In this document: piece by piece, positions 25,836 to 38,597 of the stretch
How positions within the stretch are numbered: position 1 is the stretch's first letter
How the letters are laid out: every line of letters starts with the position of its first letter
From: Afipia sp. P52-10
Lineage (GTDB): Bacteria; Pseudomonadota; Alphaproteobacteria; Rhizobiales; Xanthobacteraceae
DNA length: 64,000 nucleotides
Direction: 5' to 3'
NCBI RefSeq assembly: GCF_000516555.1
Contig: NZ_AZSJ01000007.1
Coordinates: 619,376 to 683,375, forward strand
Made by a program: the position numbers and the translations under genes
The notes under the pieces: model-generated
Seen by the model: only the letters and a program-made list of their open reading frames with translations
What the model was told of the DNA's origin: nothing
Databases searched by the model: none

Positions 25836-26330
25836 ATGGCCCCTGCCAAGACCACGATTGCCAAGAACACGATCTGCCTGTGGTACGACAAGGATGCCGA
25901 GGCGGCAGCCCACTTCTACGCCGGGATATTTCCGAACAGTTCCGTCGGAGCAGTCAATCGCGCGCCCGGCGATTACCCATCGGGCAAGGCGGGCGACGTC
26001 ATCACCGTCGAATTCACGGTCGCCGGCATACCTTGTATCGGTCTCAATGGCGGGCCGACCTTCAAGCATAACGAGGCGTTCTCATTCCAGATTTCCACGG
26101 AGGACCAGGAGGAGACCGACCGCTACTGGAACGCCATCGTCGGCAATGGCGGCCAGGAGAGCGCGTGCGGCTGGTGCAAGGACAAATGGGGCATCTCCTG
26201 GCAGATCACGCCGCGTGTGCTGATCGAGGCACTGGCGGTCGGTGGCGACGAAGCCAAGCGCGCGTTCGCGGCGATGATGGAGATGAAGAAGATCGACGTC
26301 GCCAAGATCGAGGCCGCCCGGCGCGGCTGA
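25836..26330 (+). CDS. VOC-family (PhnB-like, 3-demethylubiquinone methyltransferase-domain) protein
   Basis: 164 residues from the ATG at 25836, with AGGA upstream. It has the glyoxalase-like fold pattern of PhnB proteins: KNTICLWYDKDAEAAAHFYA, then FPNSSVGAVNRAP, FTVAGIPCIGLNGGPTFKHN, and QEETDRYWNAIVGNGGQES followed by CGWCKDKWGISWQITP. Members of this family lack a proven enzymatic role despite the historic methyltransferase name. The C-terminus ends in a charged helix. It is convergent with gyrA, with a hairpin between. Confidence 0.85.
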   Translation: MAPAKTTIAKNTICLWYDKDAEAAAHFYAGIFPNSSVGAVNRAPGDYPSGKAGDVITVEFTVAGIPCIGLNGGPTFKHNEAFSFQISTEDQEETDRYWNAIVGNGGQESACGWCKDKWGISWQITPRVLIEALAVGGDEAKRAFAAMMEMKKIDVAKIEAARRG

Positions 26331-26361
26331 GACTCCGAAACAAGACAAGACGCGAGAGATG

Positions 26362-26386
26362 CCGGTTCTGATTCCGTCAGAACCGG
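26362..26386. terminator. Hairpin between convergent VOC gene and gyrA
   Basis: CCGGTTCTGA (26362-26371), loop TTCCG, TCAGAACCGG (26377-26386). A perfect 10-base stem, usable in both directions, without a clear T-run. Confidence 0.6.
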
Positions 26387-26441
26387 ACATGCTCTGACAA
26401 GTCGCGGCGCGTGCCTCAAGTGACGCACGCCGCAATTGGCT

Positions 26442-29156
26442 TTAGCCGCCGTTGCCGTTCTCGCCTTCTTCGCCGATGTGCTCGACCGAGACGACGCGCT
26501 CGCCTTCGGCCGTGTCGAACACGATCACGCCCTGGGTCGAGCGTCCGGCGATGCGGATGCCATCCACCGGGCAACGGATCAGTTGTCCCGCGTCCGTCAC
26601 CAGCATGATCTGGTCGCTCTCCTCCACCGGGAACGAGGCCACCAGCTTACCGTTACGGCCGTTCACCGACATCGCGACGATGCCTTTGCCGCCGCGGCCG
26701 GTGGTGCGGTACTCGAACGACGAGGTGCGCTTGCCGTAGCCGTTTTCGGAGATGGTCAGCACAAACTGCTCCACCGCCGACATCTCCACGTAGCGCTGCT
26801 CGCCGAGTTCGATCGCGCCGTTGGCCTCTTCCGGCTCGGCGCCCGCCTCCTCCTCGGAGCCGCGGCGCACCGCATTGGCGCGGCGCAGGTAGGCTGCGCG
26901 TTCTTCGGCGGTCACTTCGCTATGGTGCAGGATCGACAGCGAGATCACCTTGTCGCCGTCGGCGAGCGCGATGCCGCGCACGCCCATCGACGTGCGCCCT
27001 GAGAACACGCGTACGTCCGTCACCGGGAAGCGGATGCACTGGCCACCAGCGGCGGTCAGCAGCACATCGTCATGTTCAGTGCAGATCTGTACATCGACGA
27101 TCGCCTCGCCCTCGCCGAGCTTCATGGCGATGATGCCGGAGCGGCGCACGTCGGCGAAATCGGACAGCTTGTTGCGGCGGACAGTGCCGCCGGTGGTGGC
27201 GAACATCACGTCGAGATCGCCCCAGGTGCTCTCGTCCTCCGGCAGCGGCATGATGGTGGTGATGCGCTCGCCCTGCTCCAGCGGCAGGATGTTGATCATC
27301 GCCTTGCCGCGCGCGTTGGCGGCCCCCATCGGCAATCGCCAGACCTTTTCCTTGTAGACCTGGCCGCGCGAGGAGAAGAACAGCACCGGCGTATGCGTGG
27401 AGGCGATAAACAGGCGGCTGACGAAATCCTCCTCGCGGGTCTGCATGCCGGAGCGGCCCTTGCCGCCGCGCTTCTGCGCCCGATAGGTGGAGAGCGGCAC
27501 GCGCTTGACGTAGCCCGCATGCGAGACGGTGACGACCATGTCCTCGCGCTGGATCAGGTCTTCGTCCTCGACCTCGCCCTCCTGCTCGACGATCTGCGTC
27601 TTGCGTGGGGTGGCGAACTCCGCCTTCACCGCCTTCAATTCGTCCTTGACGATGCCCTGCACCCGCGCCCGCGAACGCAGGATGTCGAGATAATCGGCGA
27701 TCTCGGTGGCGAGCTTGTCGAGTTCGTCGGAGATCTCGTCGCGACCCAATGCTGTGAGCCGCTGCAAGCGCAGGTCGAGGATCGCCTTGGCCTGCTCGAA
27801 CGACAGCCGCGCCGTGCCGTCGGCGGCGAGTTTGTGGCGCGGATCGTCGATCAGCGTGATCATGGTGGCGACGTCCTGCGCCGGCCAGTCGCGCGCCATC
27901 AGCGTTTCGCGCGCGGTGTTCGGGTCCGGCGAGGTGCGGATGACGCGGATCACCTCGTCGATGTTGGCGACCGCAATGGCGAGACCCACCAGGATGTGCG
28001 CACGATCGCGCGCCTTGGCGAGCAGGAACTTGGTCCGCCGCGTCACCACCTGTTCGCGGAAGGCGATGAAGATGCTCAGCAGGTCCTTCAGGTTCATCAC
28101 CTGCGGCCGGCCCGCGTCCAGCGCCACCATGTTGGCGCCGAAGCTCGTCTGCAACGGCGTGAAGCGGTAGAGCTGGTTGACCACCACGTCGGCCACCGCG
28201 TCGCGCTTCAACTCGACCACCACGCGATAACCATCGCGGTCGGACTCGTCGCGCAGGTCGGCAATACCCTCGATCTTTTTCTCGCGCACCAGTTCGGCGA
28301 TGCGCTCGACCATCGAGGCCTTGTTCACCTGATAGGGAATTTCCGAGACGATGATCGCTTGGCGATCCTTGCGAACTTCCTCGATCTCGATCTTGCCGCG
28401 CATGACGATCGAGCCGCGGCCGAGGTGATAGGCCGAACGGATGCCCTGGCGGCCGAGAATGACGCCTCCGGTTGGGAAATCCGGTCCGGGAATGATCTGC
28501 ATCAGATCATCGATGCCGAGCGCCGGATTGTCGATCAGCGCGATGCAGGCGTCGATGGTCTCGCCGAGATTGTGCGGCGGAATGTTGGTGGCCATGCCGA
28601 CGGCGATGCCGCCGGCACCGTTGACCAGGAGGTTCGGAAACTTCGCCGGCAGCACGCTCGGCTCGCGCTCGGAGCCGTCGTAGTTCGGCTGGAAATCGAC
28701 CGTGTCCTTGTCGATGTCGTCAAGCAGCGTCTGCGCCACCTTGGTCAGACGCGATTCCGTGTAACGCATCGCCGCCGGCGGGTCGCCGTCCACCGAACCG
28801 AAGTTGCCCTGCCCGTCGATCAGCGGCACCCGCATCGAGAAGTCTTGCGCCATGCGCACCAGCGCGTCGTACACTGACTGGTCGCCGTGCGGATGATACT
28901 TACCGATCACGTCGCCCACGGTGCGCGCCGACTTGCGGTACGGCTTGTTCCACTCGAAGCCATTCTCCTGCATGGCGAACAGGATGCGCCGGTGCACGGG
29001 CTTCAGGCCGTCGCGCGCATCGGGCAGCGCACGCGAGACGATCACGCTCATGGCGTAATCGAGGTACGAGCGCTTCATCTCGTCGAGGATGGAAACGGGA
29101 CGAATGTCGGAGGGCGCGGACGGCTCCCCCGGCTTCATGTCATCGGTATCGGACAA
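26442..29156 (-). CDS. gyrA: DNA gyrase subunit A
   Basis: 904 residues, full length. GyrA breaks and rejoins DNA in the supercoiling cycle. The catalytic tyrosine is Y132 in AMRYTESRL. The quinolone region reads [17 protein letters not shown], so the position equal to E. coli Ser83 is Gln93, while Asp87 is kept as Asp. The C-terminal wrapping domain contains the GyrA-box [10 protein letters not shown] (Q-x-R-G-G-K-G). An acidic insertion ([15 protein letters not shown]) lies between C-terminal blades. The start follows the usual alphaproteobacterial pattern with an acidic N-terminus before [20 protein letters not shown]. It is the last gene of the minus-strand block before dmeF. Confidence 0.96.
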   Translation of the reverse strand: MSDTDDMKPGEPSAPSDIRPVSILDEMKRSYLDYAMSVIVSRALPDARDGLKPVHRRILFAMQENGFEWNKPYRKSARTVGDVIGKYHPHGDQSVYDALVRMAQDFSMRVPLIDGQGNFGSVDGDPPAAMRYTESRLTKVAQTLLDDIDKDTVDFQPNYDGSEREPSVLPAKFPNLLVNGAGGIAVGMATNIPPHNLGETIDACIALIDNPALGIDDLMQIIPGPDFPTGGVILGRQGIRSAYHLGRGSIVMRGKIEIEEVRKDRQAIIVSEIPYQVNKASMVERIAELVREKKIEGIADLRDESDRDGYRVVVELKRDAVADVVVNQLYRFTPLQTSFGANMVALDAGRPQVMNLKDLLSIFIAFREQVVTRRTKFLLAKARDRAHILVGLAIAVANIDEVIRVIRTSPDPNTARETLMARDWPAQDVATMITLIDDPRHKLAADGTARLSFEQAKAILDLRLQRLTALGRDEISDELDKLATEIADYLDILRSRARVQGIVKDELKAVKAEFATPRKTQIVEQEGEVEDEDLIQREDMVVTVSHAGYVKRVPLSTYRAQKRGGKGRSGMQTREEDFVSRLFIASTHTPVLFFSSRGQVYKEKVWRLPMGAANARGKAMINILPLEQGERITTIMPLPEDESTWGDLDVMFATTGGTVRRNKLSDFADVRRSGIIAMKLGEGEAIVDVQICTEHDDVLLTAAGGQCIRFPVTDVRVFSGRTSMGVRGIALADGDKVISLSILHHSEVTAEERAAYLRRANAVRRGSEEEAGAEPEEANGAIELGEQRYVEMSAVEQFVLTISENGYGKRTSSFEYRTTGRGGKGIVAMSVNGRNGKLVASFPVEESDQIMLVTDAGQLIRCPVDGIRIAGRSTQGVIVFDTAEGERVVSVEHIGEEGENGNGG

Positions 29157-29290
29157 GTTAGAATCCAGGCTGGTTTAGCTAGGAATCATATAGCCCATCG
29201 ATGCTGTAAAACCAAATCCCACGGGCCCAAAACGAGCCTTTTTCCGGTTGTTTTTCCAATCACTTAGAAGGACAGCATGCGGGCTTCGGC

Positions 29291-29689
29291 TCAGTTCCCG
29301 AAGGCCACCGCATGCATGATGCGACCTGGGACAAAGGTAAACAGGCCAGCGACCACGAGTCCGCCCGCGAACATGCCGATCACCGTCATCGCATGTCCCC
29401 GCACCCGCCCCTTGCGCGCGTAATAGATTGCCAGCGGAACCATCAGCAGCACCCAGATCGACAGCAGGTGGATCGGGCTCCAGGGCCCCAGCAGGCGGAT
29501 CTCGCTGATCCAGAACGAACTGACCGCCACGATCAGCATCAGCGCCATCCAGAGGAAGCCCAGCGTCCGGTGCGGCAGGGTCCCCTTCGGGCCGACGAAC
29601 TGCACCAGCCCGATCACGAAAGCCGCCATCGCCGCGAAGGCATGGAGCTGGATCGGCAGCGCGGCATTCAGCAGTGGCGCGAGGCTCAT
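29291..29689 (-). CDS. DUF2306-like small membrane protein
   Basis: 132 residues with four hydrophobic helices. Recognisable segments are LHAFAAMAAFVIGLVQFVGP, HRTLGFLWMALMLIVAVSSF and RGHAMTVIGMFAGGLVVAGL, with histidines in helices 1, 2 and 4 as in DUF2306-type membrane proteins. Function is unknown; the conserved histidines hint at heme or metal, which is inference. Monocistronic, divergent to dmeF. Confidence 0.7.
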   Translation of the reverse strand: MSLAPLLNAALPIQLHAFAAMAAFVIGLVQFVGPKGTLPHRTLGFLWMALMLIVAVSSFWISEIRLLGPWSPIHLLSIWVLLMVPLAIYYARKGRVRGHAMTVIGMFAGGLVVAGLFTFVPGRIMHAVAFGN

Positions 29690-29975
29690 GGCGTCTCTTT
29701 TTTCCGGCAGCGGTTGGGCATCGGCGGGCCGCGCATCCGCCGCCTGCGGTCATCAATCCGGCAAATCTTTTCGTTGTCAAGATTAGATCGAGGGCAGCAC
29801 CAACAATCACCGACGCGATGGCGTTCGAGGCCTTGTGGCTGGTGCCTCGATTGTGATTAGCCGCCCGGCGGGCCATCGCCGTATCACGGGCACCGATCCA
29901 CCCTTTCCGCTTCGTCCGCAGAGGACCGGACGCCGGCCAATGCGCGCATGAAAGCTTCGTCGAGGACTCTCCGCC

Positions 29976-31016
29976 ATGCATACCCATTCGATTGCGCCCT
30001 GGCAGCACCACCACACCTTCCTCGGCGAGCGGCACACGCGCAACGAGACCCGCACCTGGATCGTCGTCTCGATCACGGTGGCGATGATGATCGCCGAGAT
30101 CGTCGGCGGCAGCCTGTCAGGTTCGATGGCGCTGGTCGCCGACGGCTGGCACATGGCGACCCACGCGGCGGCGCTGGCGATCGCCGGCTTCGCCTATCGC
30201 TTCGCGCGGCGGCACGCGCACGATGCGCGCTTCTCGTTCGGCACCGGCAAGATGGGCGAACTCGCCGGCTTCACCAGCGCGGTGGTGCTGGCGGTAATCG
30301 CCGTGTTCATCGGCATCGAGTCGATCGGCCGGCTGGTCGCGCCGGTGGCGATCCGCTTCGACGAGGCGATCGCGATCGCCTCGCTCGGGCTCGGCGTCAA
30401 CCTGCTGTGCGCGTGGCTGCTGCGGGACGACGACCACCACGGCGATCATCACCATCATGGCCATCATCATACAAGCCATGAACACGCCCAGCCGCACGAT
30501 CACAGCCATCATCACGGCCACGATCACCACGCCGCGCACCCGCACGGCCACGCGCCAGCGCCCATCCAGCACGACCACAACCTGCGCGCCGCCTACGTGC
30601 ATGTGCTGGCGGATGCGCTGACCTCGATCCTGGCGATCGTCGCGCTGCTGACGGCCCGCTTCTATGGCTGGCTGTGGATGGATGCGGCCGTCGGCCTGGT
30701 CGGCGCGTGCGTGATCGCGGCGTGGGCGCTGAGCCTCGTGCGCGCGTCGGGCGCGGTGCTGCTGGATATGGTGCCGGACCGCGCCCTGCACGCGGAGATC
30801 CGCAAGCGGCTCGAGATCGGCGGCGATCGGGTCAGCGACCTGCACCTCTGGCGCGTCGGTCCCGGACACACCGCCATGATCGCCGCGCTCGTCTCCGACG
30901 ATCCGCAAGAGCCCGCTCTTTACAAGACTCGGCTGCAGGGTGTGCGCGGACTCTCCCACATCACCATCGAGGTTACCGCCTGCAGCGATCACCATCCGCT
31001 GTCCGCCGCGGCCTGA
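29976..31016 (+). CDS. dmeF: Cation diffusion facilitator, DmeF-type cobalt/nickel/zinc exporter
   Basis: 346 residues. Six membrane helices of the CDF family. Metal-site segments are ALVADGWHMATHAAAL (HxxxD-like site with D and H) and HVLADALTSILAI (HxxxD). DmeF is marked by the N-terminal WQHHHTFLGER and by a very long His-rich cytosolic loop between helices 4 and 5 (residues ~150-205), in which about half of the residues are histidine. The C-terminal domain (ISDLHLWRVGPGH-like) is present. It exports divalent ions, mainly Co2+ and Ni2+, by proton antiport. No DmeR-type repressor gene is adjacent. Confidence 0.9.
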   Translation: MHTHSIAPWQHHHTFLGERHTRNETRTWIVVSITVAMMIAEIVGGSLSGSMALVADGWHMATHAAALAIAGFAYRFARRHAHDARFSFGTGKMGELAGFTSAVVLAVIAVFIGIESIGRLVAPVAIRFDEAIAIASLGLGVNLLCAWLLRDDDHHGDHHHHGHHHTSHEHAQPHDHSHHHGHDHHAAHPHGHAPAPIQHDHNLRAAYVHVLADALTSILAIVALLTARFYGWLWMDAAVGLVGACVIAAWALSLVRASGAVLLDMVPDRALHAEIRKRLEIGGDRVSDLHLWRVGPGHTAMIAALVSDDPQEPALYKTRLQGVRGLSHITIEVTACSDHHPLSAAA

Positions 31017-31058
31017 GCAGCACGCGCGGCATCGATCAAATTCGACAACTACCAAATC

Positions 31059-31904
31059 CTATAGCCGCCAAGGCGGCGTCTGGATCGCCGGCGCGATCGC
31101 CATCAACGCGGCGACACCATCCGCATCGCGCGCGGCTGTGTCCGCGGCCTGCGCGAGATCATCGACCGCCGCAAGCGCCGCCGCATCGAGCGTCTTGCTC
31201 GCCTCGGTCGCGCAGCGCCAGCTATCCCACGCGGAGGTCTGCTGATGCGCCAGCGCCAGCAGATCGCGATGGACGTTGACGCGCAGAAACCACAGGCCGC
31301 TCCCCTCCGTGCCATGGCCGAATGCCTCGGCTGCGATGGCGCCGCGGCGCATCTCGCGCCATGCCTCATTCGCAGACAGGAACGTGCCGTCCGGAAGGTT
31401 GGCGCTGTCGAAGCCGATGCCAAGATGCCTGCGATGCAGGGCATCGAGCTGCGCATCCGCCCGCAGCCACCTCTGCGCGGCCGTCGACCAGTATTCGCAG
31501 ATCCAGTGGTCCTCGTAAGGCACAGCCGCCTCGAAGTAAGTGGCGAAGCCGCAGCGCACCCGCGCCGGGATCGCGCGATGCCGCAGCATGCTGCACAGCA
31601 TCAGCGCATAGTCGCGGCAGGTGCCGAATGATCGCCGCGCCGCTGGCCGCGCCTCGGCCAATGGCCCTGCCGTTACAGACTGGATCAGCCGCAGCCGCTC
31701 GGCCACAGCCTGGGTCTCGCGCGGCATCAGCGTATCCGGCGGAATCCCATACCTTGACGCCCAGGCGACATGCACGATCAACCCGGACGCGATCGCGCGC
31801 AGCGCCGCCGGATCGCTTGGCAGCGGGTCGAACAGCGCAGCCAAGCCGCCGGGATCAGTCAGCGGATCGTGCCGCGCATAGAGATCGGCAACGGTTGCGG
31901 TCAT
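31059..31904 (-). CDS. Transglutaminase-like cysteine protease-fold protein
   Basis: 281 residues from the second ATG (31904), placed best relative to GGAGAG. The transglutaminase core has the catalytic Cys in SFGTCRDYALMLCSMLRHR, the His in YEDHWICEYW and the Asp in WLRADAQLD. No signal peptide, so it is cytosolic. Bacterial members act as peptidases or amidases of unknown substrate. The C-terminal third (ARDADGVAALMAIAPAIQ) is helical. It stands alone between dmeF and the Pr6Pr-like gene. Confidence 0.8.
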   Translation of the reverse strand: MTATVADLYARHDPLTDPGGLAALFDPLPSDPAALRAIASGLIVHVAWASRYGIPPDTLMPRETQAVAERLRLIQSVTAGPLAEARPAARRSFGTCRDYALMLCSMLRHRAIPARVRCGFATYFEAAVPYEDHWICEYWSTAAQRWLRADAQLDALHRRHLGIGFDSANLPDGTFLSANEAWREMRRGAIAAEAFGHGTEGSGLWFLRVNVHRDLLALAHQQTSAWDSWRCATEASKTLDAAALAAVDDLAQAADTAARDADGVAALMAIAPAIQTPPWRL

Positions 31905-32005
31905 CATCTCTCCTGTCCGTTCCGCCGCAGCGGCTTCAGTCAGCACCAGTGTTCAGATGACGATACCGTCGCAGCGGTGCGTTGCAAGCACGCCCGCGCC
32001 GGCGC

Positions 32006-32620
32006 TCAACCTCTCGCTCTGACCGCCCACCAGCGGTCGAACCAGACCAGCGCCTCTCCGGCGAGGACGAACCCGATCGCGATCAGCGCGGCATTGATGA
32101 GCGTCTGCGCCAGGCCGATCTCTACGACGTTGATGAATGGATAAGGATAACGCCCTTCGATCGCGCCGCGCGCCAATGCGTAGAGAAAATAACCGATAGG
32201 ATAGATCACCCAGAGCAGAGGATAACGCCATGCGAGCGCGCCCTTGTAGGCGAAGGCGAACCAGAACACCGTCACGAGCAGCGGCGTGACCCGATGCAGC
32301 AGAACGTTCGCGAGTTGGGAGCCTCCCGTCAGCTCGCGCAGTCCATGCAGCAGCAATGCATAAATGATTCCGACCAGGAGAATATTGAGAAGCGTCCCGC
32401 CGATCAGCCAGGGCGACCGCCAGGCCGCTCGCCCCGCAGCGATCGCCGTGAACACCACCGCGACCAGCAGGTTCGTGGTGATGGTGAAGTAGCCGAGCAG
32501 CGCCCAGAGTGCGGCGGGCCACGATACACCGCCGCTGACGAGCGCATGGAAGTGCACAGCGATCCCGCTCCACGCCGCCAGCGCGATCAGCACAGCCAGC
32601 GCTCTAGCCCAACGATCCAT
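32006..32620 (-). CDS. Pr6Pr-family membrane protein
   Basis: 204 residues from the ATG at 32620 (MDRWARALAVLIALAAWSGI). A longer start at 32683 adds a soluble leader with no support. Six hydrophobic helices are present, with the Pr6Pr markers FTITTNLLVAVVF, HRVTPLLVTVFWF and YPYPFINVVEIG. The family is related to the FAR-17a/AIG1 hydrolase fold, with a conserved His (here in LLHRVTP), but bacterial members have no known reaction. Monocistronic, upstream of nothing in the same direction until ssb. Confidence 0.75.
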   Translation of the reverse strand: MDRWARALAVLIALAAWSGIAVHFHALVSGGVSWPAALWALLGYFTITTNLLVAVVFTAIAAGRAAWRSPWLIGGTLLNILLVGIIYALLLHGLRELTGGSQLANVLLHRVTPLLVTVFWFAFAYKGALAWRYPLLWVIYPIGYFLYALARGAIEGRYPYPFINVVEIGLAQTLINAALIAIGFVLAGEALVWFDRWWAVRARG

Positions 32621-32798
32621 GCCCTGGAGTGCCGCTTCGCCCGTCACACCATCCTGCATGCGTGGCCTCATTCCTGCTCGCAACGATTGCCGTGATCAGA
32701 CAGATGCCCGGAATGCGGACATACATGCAGGCGCTGACAAGCACTCTCGTGATAGTATTCATCATAGGGCCTTAGGCGCAACGTCACGACGGAACGCA

Positions 32799-32824
32799 AA
32801 ACGGGGAGCAACTGCTCCCCGTTT
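32799..32824 (-). terminator. Rho-independent terminator of ssb
   Basis: AAACGGGGAGC (32799-32809), loop AACT, GCTCCCCGTTT (32814-32824). On the minus strand the stem is followed by TTGCG after its own TTT. Placed 36 bases after the ssb stop. Confidence 0.7.
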
Positions 32825-32859
32825 CGCCGAATGTCGCCCTGGTCAAAAGTCGCGCTGGC

Positions 32860-33363
32860 TCAGAACGGAATTTCGTCGTCCATGTCGCGCCGGCCGCCAC
32901 CGCCACCACCGCCAGAGGACGCGCGGCGCTGACCGCCGCCACCGGACATCGAGCTCGAACCAAAGTCGCTGCCGCTGTCGTCGGGAATATAATTGCCGCC
33001 GCCACCGCCGCGCGCACCGTCCAGCATCGTCATCACCGAGTTGAAGCCCTGCAGCACCACCTCGGTCGAATACTTCTCCTGGCCGGACTGGTCGGTCCAT
33101 TTGCGCGTCTGCAGCGCGCCTTCGATGTAAACTTTCGCGCCCTTCTTCAGATACTGCTCGGCGACCTTGCACAGCCCTTCATTGAAAATGACGACGCGGT
33201 GCCACTCGGTCTTTTCCTTGCGCTCGCCAGTGTTCTTGTCGCGCCAGGTCTCGGACGTCGCGATTCGCAGGTTGGCGATCGGCCGGCCATCCTGCGTGCG
33301 ACGGATTTCGGGGTCGGCACCCAGATTGCCGACGAGGATTACTTTATTGACGCTACCCGCCAT
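32860..33363 (-). CDS. ssb: Single-stranded DNA-binding protein
   Basis: 167 residues from the ATG at 33363 ([19 protein letters not shown]); the longer frame is rejected. The OB-fold covers residues 1-110, with the aromatic residues of the ssDNA groove in [11 protein letters not shown] and [10 protein letters not shown] Gly/Ser-rich linker (residues ~118-158) leads to the acidic tip MDDEIPF, which docks partner repair and replication proteins. A perfect alphaproteobacterial LexA box lies about 136 bases upstream, indicating SOS induction as in other alphaproteobacteria. It is usually next to uvrA; here an outer membrane protein gene and a repeat-rich spacer lie between. Confidence 0.96.
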   Translation of the reverse strand: MAGSVNKVILVGNLGADPEIRRTQDGRPIANLRIATSETWRDKNTGERKEKTEWHRVVIFNEGLCKVAEQYLKKGAKVYIEGALQTRKWTDQSGQEKYSTEVVLQGFNSVMTMLDGARGGGGGNYIPDDSGSDFGSSSMSGGGGQRRASSGGGGGGGRRDMDDEIPF

Positions 33364-33498
33364 CGCTTCATCTCCACTCCGACGTGCGGCAACCGCCGCC
33401 ACGTAAACTTGTCACTAACCGTATATTGCGATCCGGCGGCCGAACGACATGCCATCGCGCTTATCCACATCGCAAATTCGGCGCTAAAACCGCCATTT

Positions 33499-33513
33499 GT
33501 TCCTTTTCTGTTC
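33499..33513 (-). promoter_or_regulatory. LexA (SOS) box of ssb
   Basis: GTTCCTTTTCTGTTC matches GTTC-N7-GTTC, the alphaproteobacterial LexA operator, exactly. It lies 136 bases before the ssb start. The spacer 33364-33905 is otherwise without genes. Confidence 0.75.
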
Positions 33514-33905
33514 TAGTCCCAATGCGCGCAGAAGTCTACGGTTGTGTCAAACCCGTGTCGCAACGCCCCCGTTAAAAAGCCGTTGGCACCGCGATTCCCA
33601 ATTAATTACGGCGCTCAATTGAAGTGCACAGCAACTAAATACCACAAGCACCCCGAAACGTGGCGTTTTCCGCCTTCAATTGAGGCAGGAATGCGGCAGC
33701 CATGGAACTCACAACGCGTTGGTTCCCTTAATGATTTTTAAACGCCGGTTGCACCACTTGAGCCGCGACTGTGACTTTTGGGAGACGGACTTTCCAGGCG
33801 GAATCGCTATAGTCCTGCCTATCTGAGCGACGGGGGTTGCCTCTGGGGTCAGCAGTCGTTCGCCAAACGGGGGTCGCGGTCGCGGCCATGCACTGGAGAA
33901 GTAAG

Positions 33906-34619
33906 ATGAAGAAGTATCTGTTGGGATCCGCCGCGATCGTCGCGCTGGCGCTCGCAACACCGGCCGCTGCTGCGGACCTCGGTGTTCGTTATCCGACCAA
34001 GGCTCCGCCGCCGGTCGTCGCCCCGATCTGGAACTGGACCGGTTTCTACATCGGTATCAACGGTGGCTACGGCTGGGGCAACAGCAACTGGACCCACGCG
34101 GTTCTCGGTCCGGAAGGCTCGCACAAGACCGACGGCGGCACGGTCGGTGGTCAGATCGGCTACAACTGGCAGGTTGGCCAGTTCGTGTTCGGCCTGGAAG
34201 CTCAGGGCAACTGGGCTGACTTCAGCGGCTCGAACGTGAGCCTCGCGAACCCGGCGTTCACGAACCACACCAAGATCGACGCGTTCGGCCTGTTCACCGG
34301 TAAGCTCGGTTACGCTTGGGACCAGGTCCTGCTGTACGCCAAGGGCGGTGCAGCGGTTGTCTCGGCTGACTACAGCTTCGGTGGTCTTCCGGGTGGCGGC
34401 AACGCCAGCGAGACCCGCTGGGGTGCAACGGTCGGCGCCGGCATCGAGTATGCCTTCGCTCCGAACTGGTCGGCTGGCCTCGAGTACAACCACCTGTTCC
34501 TCGAGAGCAAGAACGTCACCTTCAACACCGGCGACGTGGATCGCATCAAGCTGAAGAGCGACATCTTCACCGCTCGCATCAACTACCGCTTCGGCGGCCC
34601 GGTTGTGACCCGCTACTGA
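33906..34619 (+). CDS. Omp25-like outer membrane beta-barrel protein
   Basis: 237 residues. Signal peptide MKKYLLGSAAIVALALATPAAAA. The mature protein begins DLGVRYPTKAPPPV, the usual alphaproteobacterial Omp25/Omp31 opening, then IWNWTGFYIGINGGYGWG, the first strand. Eight strands with alternating pattern follow, for example GAGIEYAFAPNWSAGLEYNH, and the last strand ends in VVTRY with a terminal aromatic. This is a small surface barrel of abundant type, often used for envelope stability. The start at 33906 follows GGAG. A strong terminator closes it, so it is transcribed alone. Codon use is strongly biased to C/G-ending codons, in keeping with high expression. Confidence 0.88.
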   Translation: MKKYLLGSAAIVALALATPAAAADLGVRYPTKAPPPVVAPIWNWTGFYIGINGGYGWGNSNWTHAVLGPEGSHKTDGGTVGGQIGYNWQVGQFVFGLEAQGNWADFSGSNVSLANPAFTNHTKIDAFGLFTGKLGYAWDQVLLYAKGGAAVVSADYSFGGLPGGGNASETRWGATVGAGIEYAFAPNWSAGLEYNHLFLESKNVTFNTGDVDRIKLKSDIFTARINYRFGGPVVTRY

Positions 34620-34642
34620 TCGCTTTCGCGATTGGACGACGG

Positions 34643-34670
34643 AAAGGGCCAGCATTCGCTGGCCCTTTTT
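34643..34670 (+). terminator. Strong rho-independent terminator of the Omp gene
   Basis: AAAGGGCCAGC (34643-34653), loop ATTC, GCTGGCCCTTT (34658-34668), followed by TT and a T-rich stretch. Confidence 0.85.
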
Positions 34671-34777
34671 GTTTGTGCTGGCTGGTTTACACAGGCCGAA
34701 TCTGTGCCCTCCGGCCGGAATACTGCGCTGTTGAAAATCACGCTGGCGTGATGGCGCGACGCCTCTCCGCACCCGCG

Positions 34778-35025
34778 GCCGTCATTCCGGGGCGCGAGCG
34801 TTGCTCGCGAGCACGGAAACCATAGCCCCAGTCTTCATGAGATAGGTCTTCATGAGATGGGTCTTCATGAAATGACGGACACAACCTTTGCGCGCGTGAT
34901 CTTCAGCCGCGCCCCAACGAATCACATCTTCCCGGTGAGCAGCGAGCGCGAACGCAGAAACCATCATCAGATGCAGGGATATGGTTTCCGGGCTCGACGC
35001 TGCGCGTCGCCCCGGAATGATGGCC
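34778..35025. repeat. Inverted repeat pair flanking a 150-base core
   Basis: The left arm (34778-34829) starts GCCGTCATTCCGGGGCG, and the right arm (34977-35025) ends CGCCCCGGAATGATGGCC. Inside each arm GGTTTCC-type sequence is also mirrored. The whole is a mobile-looking palindromic element inserted between the Omp gene and uvrA. The core holds a 15-base triple repeat. The spacer 34671-35538 contains no gene. Confidence 0.7.
34831..34875. repeat. 15-bp repeat, three copies
   Basis: GTCTTCATGAGATAG, GTCTTCATGAGATGG and GTCTTCATGAAATGA lie head to tail, with one or two changes between copies. Confidence 0.85.
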
Positions 35026-35151
35026 ATGGTGTGGAGACGCCAACGGCCCACCTGCCCTAGAGACCTTCTGGCCGCCGGGCTTGCGAAAGTTTTTGCGCTG
35101 ATCGTGTTGCCCTGATGGTGAGAGACCGCTTTCTCAAATGACGAACAGGTT

Positions 35152-35227
35152 CCTCATGGTGGTGAGGAGCCGCGCGCCTTCGTGATATCTAGCGCCGGGC
35201 TCAACCACCGGCGTCTCAACCATGAGG
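35152..35227. repeat. Diverged CCTCATGGT...ACCATGAGG palindromic repeat
   Basis: CCTCATGGT at 35152 is mirrored by ACCATGAGG at 35219-35227, with GTGAGGAGCC and GGCGTCTCA inside. Same plan as the element at 23136-23258. Confidence 0.65.
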
Positions 35228-35415
35228 CCACGCAGGTTTTTGGCCTAGCGACGTGTTCCTTAAGTCCGGCGCAATCAGCCTCCATGGATCAAATGCGGCC
35301 GTTTCGGTCTGCTGGAACTGGCTGGCAGTAGCCAGCCTGTTGCCATTTTGTGGCACACCCTCTGCTAGACTACGAAGCGGTTGATGATAGCAATCGCCTC
35401 TGGAAATTGGTTGTC

Positions 35416-35430
35416 GTTCTTACTATGTTC
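35416..35430 (+). promoter_or_regulatory. LexA (SOS) box of uvrA
   Basis: GTTCTTACTATGTTC matches GTTC-N7-GTTC exactly and lies 109 bases before the uvrA start. With the box at 33499 it indicates that ssb and uvrA share SOS control. Confidence 0.8.
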
Positions 35431-35538
35431 CGGAGCAAAATCCCCGACGCCGTATGACCTGCAGACGCCCGCGTCTGCCTCCATGCGGTTTCCAGTGGCG
35501 CGGTGGCAGACTGCGCCAGCAAGCCGGAATCAGATCTC

Positions 35539-38535
<2,997 letters not shown>

Positions 38536-38597
38536 GCTTGCGCGCGCGGCGATTTCCGGGAAAGCTTCCCCTGAAAGCTTGACCCTGAAAAGTTGAC

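Noticed and set aside
27072-28877. Long plus-strand frame of 601 residues within gyrA
   Set aside because: Antisense to gyrA, rich in Arg, His and Asp as expected for the complement of high-GC coding DNA; no recognisable domain.
30420-30600. Low-complexity CAT/CAC repeats as possible CRISPR or satellite
   Set aside because: It is the coding sequence of the His-rich loop of DmeF.
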